A stretch of 64,000 bases of DNA from Cephalotus follicularis (lineage: Eukaryota; Streptophyta; Magnoliopsida; Oxalidales; Cephalotaceae): NCBI GenBank assembly GCA_001972305.1, contig BDDD01005078.1, positions 1 through 64,000 on the forward strand. Direction: 5' to 3'. Within the stretch, counting starts at the first letter, position 1; every line of letters starts with the position of its first letter. The notes below the pieces were generated by a model that saw only the letters and a list, made by a program, of their open reading frames with translations, had not been told where the DNA came from and searched no databases. The position numbers and the translations under genes are program-made. Of the stretch, positions 56,312 through 64,000 are shown one piece after another.

Positions 56312-57472
56312 ATGCCAACGAAGCACTCATCACATGGAGGAAAAACTCCAGCTGGATCAAAATACAAGGAAAGCTACGCAGCAAGAAAGGTGCTATGTGG
56401 TAGGGTTGTTGATTTTGCATTTACTTCTAGTGATAATTTTCAATTAGAACGGTGGTTTATAACTCTAGGTTGGAGAGACTATTTTATTATTAATGCTCCA
56501 TATTATGTTGAGCTAGTAAAAGAATCTTATAGCAATATGGTTAATGTTAGTGATTATTGTGAATCTTTGGAAATCAAGACTAAGGTCAATAAGATTGTGA
56601 TTAAATTTGATGATAAATTATCAGGAAATATTTTAGGAGTCCATACTGTTGGATCAAAATTCTTTGAAACAAAGAAATGGCCAGAGGATCCCGAGCTTGT
56701 GCTTGAGGACTGTTTAAGAGTGTTTTACCCAAATGAAAACATTTTTGGAGGTATGACCAAGCCTACAAACCTTCTTGGTGCTAAGCATAGGCTGCTCCAC
56801 CACATCACAACCACTCATATTCTCCCTACTTCAGGTGGACATGAGAAAATGAGCTACCAAGATTTGTACATTATGTGGCATGTGGTGACTGGTAAAGCCT
56901 TGAAACTTCCCCACTTGATCATGAAGAATATGCTTAGAGAAACTTCTAAGGTAGATGGTGCATTGCCATACGAGATGGTGATCACCAAGATCATTTTCCA
57001 TTTTGGTATTATAGTTGGAAATGAGGTTGCATCTAGAGTTGATGTTGGTGACATATATAATGCTTCCTCATTAAAGAGAATGGGATGGAAGAGAGTGCAT
57101 GAGAGTGGCAAAGGCAATATTTGGATGCCTAAGGAAGGTGGTAGAAGAAAAAGGAGAGTTGAAGGTGAAGGGTTAGAGAAGCAAGGTGAGGCACAAAGGG
57201 TTAGACCAATCCCTACACCACAGCAGCAATCTAGAAGCAATAATTCCCTATCTTTGGAGTCTATTTCAGATAGGTTGAAGAAACTCAACATCAAGATGGA
57301 TAACTTGAGAGGAGAGTTTCTTGACCTTTTCGATGATCAACAAAGAATAACTAGAAGAATCTTGAAGAAGATGATTGCAAAAGGATTAATTGAGGCTGTC
57401 GATATCTCATCATCGGAATCTGAAGAAGAAGAAGAAGAAGAAGAAGAAGAAGGAGAAAATGTGCAACCTTGA
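56312..57472 (+). CDS. Sirevirus envelope-like / putative plant transposon protein, intact ORF
   Basis: 386 codons from ATG 56312 (MPTKHSSHGG; context CATCATGC) to TGA, with no interruption. The frame is also open for 33 codons upstream without an ATG. The middle (about residues 45-250) matches the plant family called 'putative plant transposon protein' or envelope-like in Sireviruses: WFITLGWRDYF, ILGVHTVGSKFF, AKHRLLHHITTTHILP, YQDLYIMWHVVTGKALKLP and LPYEMVITKIIFHFGI. The C-terminal third is basic, then a short amphipathic helix region (about 310-355), then an acidic Glu run coded by (GAA)n. I see no clear signal peptide or membrane segment, so 'envelope' is a positional name. Function unknown. 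Confidence 0.82.
   Translation: MPTKHSSHGGKTPAGSKYKESYAARKVLCGRVVDFAFTSSDNFQLERWFITLGWRDYFIINAPYYVELVKESYSNMVNVSDYCESLEIKTKVNKIVIKFDDKLSGNILGVHTVGSKFFETKKWPEDPELVLEDCLRVFYPNENIFGGMTKPTNLLGAKHRLLHHITTTHILPTSGGHEKMSYQDLYIMWHVVTGKALKLPHLIMKNMLRETSKVDGALPYEMVITKIIFHFGIIVGNEVASRVDVGDIYNASSLKRMGWKRVHESGKGNIWMPKEGGRRKRRVEGEGLEKQGEAQRVRPIPTPQQQSRSNNSLSLESISDRLKKLNIKMDNLRGEFLDLFDDQQRITRRILKKMIAKGLIEAVDISSSESEEEEEEEEEEGENVQP
57424..57456 (+). repeat. (GAA)n coding the Glu tail of the accessory ORF
   Basis: About ten GAA triplets in frame near the end of the ORF. They vary in length easily without breaking the frame. Confidence 0.85.
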
Positions 57473-58197
57473 TTTTATTTCAGTTTCTATTTTTGCATAT
57501 GTTTTTAAAATATCTTGGACATCTTTATTTTGTTTATGTTATGGCTGTTATTGAATTAAGTTTCAATGTTGGATAAGCATTTCCCTTAATGAATTTGGAA
57601 ATATTTTTTTTTATGCATTGCAAGTTTAAATTTTGTTTACAATAAGTTTCATTCTTGATGAATATTGTTTATGATCTCCTTGAATATTTTCATATATTGT
57701 TTTAAAGTATTAATGAATTGATTTATTCAGGGGGAGATTGTTTGTTGTTGATATTTTACTTATTGATATTGTTTTGATTTAATGGCATAATGTTTAATTG
57801 ATACTTATTTGTTGTTTATGTGAGATTGATTTTTATTGCATACATCAAATGGATGTTTTTACAACTCCTTAGCCTCTTTTGATGATTTCCAAAAAGGGCG
57901 AGTGTGCTTAATGTTTTGTTTGAAAAAATGGGGAGTGTGAAAAAGGGGGAGTATGTCTTTCTTGATGTTTGTTTAAATCTTTATATGTTTGATTAAGGGG
58001 GAGTTTTTGAGAGTTTTTTGAATCTTATCATATTAAGGGTATTGGTATTTGACATGGTATATGTATGCATAGTTTGTATTGATTTTTTGTGTATTACTTC
58101 TTACACAAGTTATATGCTTATATGCTTTATTTTTTAAGTTTATATACTTTATACCTTTTTATTGTAAATGTTTTGTTATCATCAAAAAGGGGGAGAT
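57473..58197 (+). other. Sirevirus 3' region with several polypurine-tract-like stretches
   Basis: No gene. PPT-like stretches: AGGGGGAGA at about 57729-57737, AAAAAGGGGGAG at about 57940-57951, TTAAGGGGGAG at about 57993-58003, and the true tract AAAAAGGGGGAGAT at 58184-58197 beside the LTR. Repeated PPTs are a known Sirevirus hallmark. Confidence 0.8.
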
Positions 58198-59484
58198 TGT
58201 TGACATTTACATGTTATAATCCTTGTTTTGATGATTACAAAACACCTAGTGTGTTTGTTTGATGTGAAGAAATCTTTAACCAAGTTAACTTGCATTGTAA
58301 GAAAGCTCAAACTTGCATATCAGAACTATTGGCGTCAATGACTATGATATAGGCGTCAACATGCTGTGAACAAGTACATGTTCTGGGCTTGAAAGGATGA
58401 TTCTCGTCAATGCCATTCATTATCCGCGTCAACGTGCTGGGAAACTTATGATTTACGTCAACGCCTTGAGGAAGACGTCAACGTCAAAAGGTGATGAAGA
58501 CTTGAACGTCAATGCAGAAAACAAGTGGAGTCAACACCTTGTCTATAGACGTCAACATCATATCAAGACGTCAACACAAATGGTGCACATTTGGGACAGT
58601 GAGCTTGGACGTTAACGTGAAGATATTATGGAGTCAACTCAAATGATATTAGCGTCAACGCTATGGATGTGCGTCAACGTGAATAGAGATGAAGCTAAAG
58701 AAAAACTTGGAGTGTCAACGCAAAGATCCACAGGAGTTAACACATAAGGGGATAGACGTCAACGCCATTCGTACACGTCAACGCCAATGACAGCTAAACA
58801 CATAATCTGCAAATTTTGAAGGTGCTGAAATGGTGATCCTTTCCCCGAATAGCTCCAACGGATCTATGATGAGTCCCTGAACTGTAGCAACGGCTACATT
58901 CATCTGAAGGCTATAAATAGAGACTCAATCCATGAAGAAATCATCAAGCAAGAAAGAGAGCAAGCCTAACTACAAAGGAAAGCATTATAGTCTTCCTTTT
59001 ATTCAAGAGTTCTTGTGCTATCTTCAAGTCTTTCTTTCTGATCCTTATAATTGTTATACAGCAGCCTTTGTAGAGGTTACAAATATACAACAAACATTTC
59101 AAATACTTTTTGTATACCTAAGGTCGTTAGAACCTTACTCAAAAGTTAGGATTTACCTTAAAAAATCCAAGTTAAAATTTAGCTCGTAAAAATTCAAGTT
59201 TGGATTTAGCTTGTAAAAATCCAGAGTTACTGTTTGTAATCGGGAGATTACATTCTAGTGGAACCTCAAGTGCGGCTTGGGAGAGTGGACGTAGGCACGG
59301 TTTGCCGAACCACTATAAAATAGTTTGCATCTCTCTTCTCTTACTCTTTACTTTATTTGCAAATGATTTTATTGTGTTGTGTGATTTGTTTAATTTTATC
59401 ATTCTTGTTTTTAATCCTAAAAAGGGTGGTTATTTTCCGTATAACCAATTCACCCCCCTCTTGGTTGCTTTTTGTGGACCAACA
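58198..59484 (+). repeat. Sirevirus 3' LTR
   Basis: 1287 bases, TGTTGACATTTACATG...GGACCAACA, followed by TTATT. About 17 GTCAACG-type motifs at 58335-58795, TATA box at 58912-58919. It shows what the 5' LTR looked like before the family-B insertion. Confidence 0.95.
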
Positions 59485-59760
59485 TTATTGATTGAGTGAA
59501 TCCGTAACTAGTCGAGTACCTATAGGTTACATATCGGCGATTAGTTCCAGTTGGACTTACCATCTAGGCAAGCAAGTAGATATTCTAGACCTTGAGCTGA
59601 GTGCCACCTGAAAGGGGGGTTTAGACTTACGGATATTGATTGTTGGTTAACTACTTATATATACTGGTATGGGATAGTGTATATATCCTAATTAACTGCC
59701 CAATTGTCTGATTGATGGATAAATAGGATTATGATTTATGTTACTGGTATGTATATATGT
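59485..59760. mobile_element. Family-E repeat, right segment
   Basis: Resumes after the TTATT duplication with the same GATTGAGTG-type sequence and a further minisatellite unit at 59598-59630. Ends where a family-B copy begins at 59761. Confidence 0.5.
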
Positions 59761-60060
59761 TGTCACGCCCCGAACTGTGAGGAAGTTCCCCAGGATCCGA
59801 CACGTGATCACCGTCCCTTCAATCTAGGCAATCTCATATATAAATCATACTCCAAAAGTGCTATAAATTTAAAACTTTAATCAAGCATATTATATTAGCA
59901 GAATAATCAATTGAATATATTCTAACTCTTATAATTTTATGAAAATCGTGCATGTAGTATCCGTTTATCGGACTATACCCCCTGTAAAAGAAAACACAAT
60001 TCATATATTGGGCTCAGCTCTCAGTAAATTACACTCCAGTAGGAGGAAATCCAGAAATAT
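59761..60060 (-). mobile_element. Family-B LTR copy, truncated
   Basis: Starts TGTCACGCCCCGAACTG and follows 30607-30900 (shared blocks: AAGTGCTATAAAT, GTTTATCGGACTA, CCCCTGTAAA, GGGCTCAGC). Stops at 60060, where the family-C element begins. The remainder may lie beyond the window. Confidence 0.75.
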
Positions 60061-61446
60061 TGTCAGGACCCGTTCCCGCTCTAACTATGGGACACGTGTC
60101 CTACCGGGGATGGAACTCATTGCCAACAACCCTCTCTAACCAAAACTGCCCGAGAAGCCATCTTAAGACTCCCCAAGGACCCATCGCGCAAAGAGCCCGA
60201 GGAGAAAGCCTGGGCTGGGCGCGCAGCTAACGGGGCAACTGGGGCAGGGGATCCAACTCCTCTCCTGCTTGTGCCCAAAGCTTTACTTAACAAAGGCTCC
60301 AAAACGAGCCGCATCACTTATGCCCGAGGAGAACACCCACGTGCTCCTCACCAAATCACTTAACTTATCGCGCAAAAGCATGCCCGGGGAGAGGGCCTTG
60401 GCTAACGCGCAACGACAAGCCCGGGGAGAGCACACACGTGAAACTCACGAGCTCACTTAACCAACTGTGGACAAACATGCCCGGGGACACCCCTTGTCCT
60501 CGGGTCTTTCTCCTTCCCGGGCTAAAACATCCTTAACTCAAGTTCCAAAACGCTGCGCATAACTAACACCCGGGGAGAAACCCACGCGCGCCTCACGTGA
60601 TCACTTAAACTCCACACTCGAGACCACACATACATATATTGTTCCCCGGCGTACAACCTCCTCTGCACGTCCCTAAGGATCACATAACAAAACAGACATC
60701 AAACGCACCGTTTAACTTAAAACATAAAGCACTTAACATATAACTTGTCACGGGCCTTATTCTAATATGGCACCCCTGGCCACTCTCTCAAGGACACCTT
60801 CCCTGCTCCCTTTCCAAAGCCCAACATCATCATCACCCTGGGGACACCCTGCCTCCCCGGGGTAAAGCTCTTTAAACATAACCCGTGCTCCCAAGCATAA
60901 ACATAACACCCCTGCTGAGCTGTCCCTCGCTAGAAACCGAAGGGCTCCCCAGCACCTGGGACAGACCTGATAACTAAAAACTGATAACATGAAATATCCA
61001 TAAAATCACAAGATAAACACATCTACAAACTCAAAACATCCATAAAGTTTCTTGAAAGTATAAAACCATTACATATTTGTGCCCTGACATAACGTACACT
61101 GCCTTCCCTGGCATAAACATACACTGCCTTCCTTGGCAGGCAAAAGAATAACATATCCTTATCTTTCTTTACATCAAAAGAATATCATAACTAAACATCT
61201 CCTGGCAACCCTACAACAAAAAGGAGGTAAGGGAACCCGAAAGAATGCCCAATGCAATGCAAAGCTAAACGCCCGAGCGGGCGTCCCGTGATGCTGACCT
61301 ACAAAACTACCTTGCTGAGCTATCTACTGCTGAGCTGGAGGGTCTCCTCCGTCTGGCTGGTCTGCAAAATAATCTGTGAGGGGATTAGTCCAACTGACTA
61401 AGTGACTGGGAACAAAACATCCTCTGGTACATTCTTTAAAATGAAT
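60061..61446. mobile_element. Family-C element, GC-rich, first part
   Basis: Starts TGTCAGGACCCG at 60061 inside the family-B copy. Much more GC-rich than its surroundings, with repeated GCCCGGGGAGA/GCCCGAGGAGAA and ACACGTG-type blocks (60150-60620). The short ORFs here have no recognisable domain. Interrupted at 61446 by the family-A LTR; continues at 63972. Probably an LTR, but its end is outside the window. Confidence 0.55.
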
Positions 61447-63971
61447 TGTCACACCCCGACTTTCAATTCCGTTAGCGACAAGCACATATGGTGATATCAG
61501 AAATAAGAAATAATCCAGCAATAATAATTAACATTCATAAAACCATAGCGGAAGCATTTCATTAGCCGGATTATAAGTAAAGGTCATCTGCACGCAGCCC
61601 ATACTACGTGCTTGTACAATACCAGCAATTATCCTTCTACATAAGGAAAGTAAAACAACAACACAGAGTGTGAAAGTTCATTACAAATACAATACGACAT
61701 AAAGAATAGCAACCTTAAGTAGAAAAGAAGCTCTCCAAAAGCTTCAGCAGCACCTTCCGAACGCCCTTGCTTACTCTGAAATTGTAGGGGGTTAGCCGTT
61801 GTCCTCACTTGGCTAAGTAGGAATAATGCATGATAGGGAATATATAAATGCAACATGTATGACATTTTATATATTTAAAATAACGTATTTAAGTATTCCA
61901 ATATATAAGCAATCATGCCGAGTGGCCATAGATAGTACAATTCAGGAATACCGCACAAGGGTACAATCAATCAGTACAGTGGTTTGGGTGTCACATGTCG
62001 CTAACTCCTAGCACCAACTGTGCACCACCTATCTATCACCCTTCACTCCGGAGGTGATAGATCAGGTCAGTTACTACCGGCATTAGCGGGCAGTTTAACA
62101 ATCAAGATCTGCATTGTAGACAGTTTGAGTGGGTACTCTAGCCAACTCCTGGCACATAGGACCACCTCCGTAGCCAGTGATGTCTCCTATCACTCGACTA
62201 ACGGCAAAAGCATAGACAATAAATTCAATAGTAATATTACATATATCAATAGTATGCAATATAAGTTGTTTTCTTTGAAACATTTATAGTTCAGTAATCG
62301 TACATCTCGTTGGAGGAAAACGATTTTCAGTACAGTAACAATACCTCTCATTGGAGAAAAATCAATAACTCAGTTGATAATCAGTTTTCATTTTGAAACA
62401 GTAAGAAGAAAATCCATATTTGTGCTTATAGCACTAGTTGGTTCAATCCTTTGAAAATAAGGGACAATAGTGTTTATGAACACACAACTAGTATATACTA
62501 ATTTTAACAGTAGCATATACAGCAAACAGTAAAGGACAGTAGCAATTCAAGGGTTCAATAAGGTCATTGTATACCATAGTCATCCTTGCAAAAATTCTCA
62601 CAAGGAGTATATACATTGTTTAATTTCGGAAATGTAATTATATAAGGCCAAGATTGACTGTTACAATCATCCTATATGGAGGCCAGGGTAATTACATTCA
62701 GTTTAAGGCCTAATCAGAACCTATATAAGAATTTTATCCCAGGACAGTCGGTTGTTCCCAAGAACAGTCGGCTATTTTGATTCAGTAGTCGACTGTTTGT
62801 TCTTAACAGTCGACTGGTTTGATTGAGTAGTCGACTGTGATGAAGAACAATCGACTGCTTTGTCCAGAAATCAGCAGGCAGTAACAGGGCATGCATATTT
62901 AATGTCCAAATACTAACTCAATCAACACATGCAATCAAACAGAAAATTAACCACACATGATATGCATATTATATCTTCGAAAACATGTCATTACCCCTAC
63001 CTCAATTGCTATCCCGGAATCAAATTGAGTTGATTCCTCTCTTTAATGCCCAATGCTCTCCACCAACTCAAACTCTCAATCCAGCAATCATCTATCTTTG
63101 CATGTTACAGAAGGTATATATATATAGTGAAATTAGTATGCATATACCTATAGACAACTATAACAGCAACTATAATTCAAATTAGAGGCTTATCAACAAT
63201 TCCTTAAGCTTCACATTCACATTTTTAACCACTTTCGTTACCATTACTAGATTTTAACACTATTGATAGTAGGCAAGTAAGCCGTATGTACCACTGTTAG
63301 CCTACAATTTCAACCATAATACCAAATTTGGAAGCTTACCAGGAATCAAAGCTTCAACTCCTTCTTTGAGCTCCAATCCTTCAACATGCAAGCTCCAAGA
63401 TAATCTTTCTCTCCTTCAGTGTTTTCTAACAACCAAACCCTCAGGCAGTCTCTGTTTATAAGGAAAATGTATCCTCAATTCCCGTTTTCAATCATTAACT
63501 CTCCATTCAACACTTCCTCCTTCTCTCTCTCACATGTTCACTTCTCTCTCACTCTTCTCTTCTCCCAATTTCTGTCTTGCAGGTTGCAGGTCTGCAGAGT
63601 ACATGCAATGCACTCCTTTTGCATGTGATGGCAGCTGCTGGCTCGCGTGACACCTGTCCATCATGCATTGCCTCTTCTCTGTCTCACATGCATGCACAGA
63701 CACATGTTCTGTACCATTCCAGTCAACTGTCTTTAACAGGCAGTCGACTGTTACACCACGCATCAGCCAGTCGACTGTTACCCTGTGACAGTCGGATGTT
63801 TGAGCTGATTTAAGGTTTCCTTAAGTTTGTTTTACCAGTTTGTATCTCAAATCAGCCCAAGCATTCACTAATCACAGTTATTATGATAATTGGACAAATA
63901 ATCTCAATTTAAATGTATATTTTATTTAAAATTGGAGCAATATACATTAATTGAAAATAGAGGTCATTACA
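61447..63971 (-). mobile_element. Family-A solo LTR, second copy
   Basis: Starts TGTCACACCCCG and ends GGTCATTACA, with a perfect TGAAT duplication (61442-61446 and 63972-63976). In reverse it matches 20721-23343, including CTG|GTAAGC (G at 63339) and AATTTCAG (61776), the CAGTCGACTG clusters (62745-62865 and 63727-63800) and the paired CACATGTCGCTAACTCCTAG block (about 61993). No coding domains. Confidence 0.92.
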
Positions 63972-64000
63972 TGAATGCGCTGAAGAAAACTTATCATGAA
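63972..64000. mobile_element. Family-C element, continuation at window edge
   Basis: The 29 bases after the family-A insertion resume the interrupted element with the TGAAT duplication. Too short to describe further. Confidence 0.5.

Larger units (their letters stand above)
30307..59484 (+). mobile_element. Sirevirus-like Ty1/copia element with Gag and accessory ORF but no pol
   Basis: LTRs at 30307-35094 (holding an insertion) and 58198-59484, both TGTTGACATTTACATG...GGACCAACA, with a perfect TTATT duplication (30302-30306 and 59485-59489). The host sequence closes cleanly as a repeat with TTGATTGATG-TTATT-GATTGAGTG. Excluding insertions it is about 6.7 kb. Gag has Sirevirus features: a CCHC knuckle, then an acidic stretch with KKAMIATWSGSDDSSSDE, a coiled coil and a second knuckle. 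There is an envelope-like ORF and several PPT-like tracts before the 3' LTR. No protease, integrase, RT or RNase H can be seen, so it would depend on a relative for mobility. Confidence 0.9.

Noticed and set aside
56312-57472. Firm call of a membrane envelope protein
   Set aside because: No signal peptide, transmembrane segment or fusion region is evident; only position and family resemblance support the name.

Overview
The window looks like a stretch of flowering-plant nuclear DNA (AT-rich, probably eudicot, species not determinable from sequence alone) made almost entirely of nested transposable elements. I see no host gene, tRNA or rRNA. Much of the layout rests on exact element ends (TG...CA) and matching 5-bp target-site duplications (TSDs), so the order of several insertions can be read directly.

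Layout, left half. A minus-strand Ty1/copia element (called CO2 here) runs from beyond the left edge to about 26237. It has been broken up by solo-LTR-like insertions: family B (1-594 plus 10756-11253, itself interrupted), family B again (12493-14997), family D (16072-18732) and family A (20721-23343). A complete but decayed copia element, CO1 (595-10755, TSD GGTTG), sits inside the first family-B copy. Pieces of CO2 gag, protease, integrase and reverse transcriptase remain between the insertions, and its 5' LTR is at 23646-26237. A plus-strand solo LTR of the same copia group (26238-29821) abuts that LTR head to head and contains a short family-D copy (28017-28933, TSD ATTAA).

Layout, right half. 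A Sirevirus-like copia element (30307-59484, TSD TTATT) with well-matched LTRs lies in another repeat (family E). It keeps Gag and an uninterrupted envelope-like / 'putative plant transposon protein' ORF, but has no protease, integrase, reverse transcriptase or RNase H. Its 5' LTR holds a family-B copy (30607-34105). Its gag is split by three stacked insertions: a minus-strand Ty3/gypsy element of the Tat type (35381-44055, with most of pol deleted, and an opposite-strand accessory gene that has its own TATA box, introns and poly(A) signal); a Mutator-like DNA transposon with a decayed FAR1/MULE transposase (44081-51266, which contains a copia solo LTR at 48604-50101); and a truncated family-B copy (51279-54358). 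The right edge holds a truncated family-B copy, a GC-rich element (family C, from 60061) and a second complete family-A solo LTR (61447-63971, TSD TGAAT).

Most interesting: (1) the pol-less Sirevirus with an intact accessory ORF preceded by its own TATA box and by a second copy of the LTR's motif cluster; (2) several apparently unrelated LTR families that independently carry clusters of short near-palindromic motifs built on GTCGAC or GTCAAC; (3) the antisense gene in the Tat element, which looks like a self-contained transcription unit; and (4) solo-LTR families A and B, each carrying conserved splice-like sites. Family letters and CO numbers are labels made up for this report.
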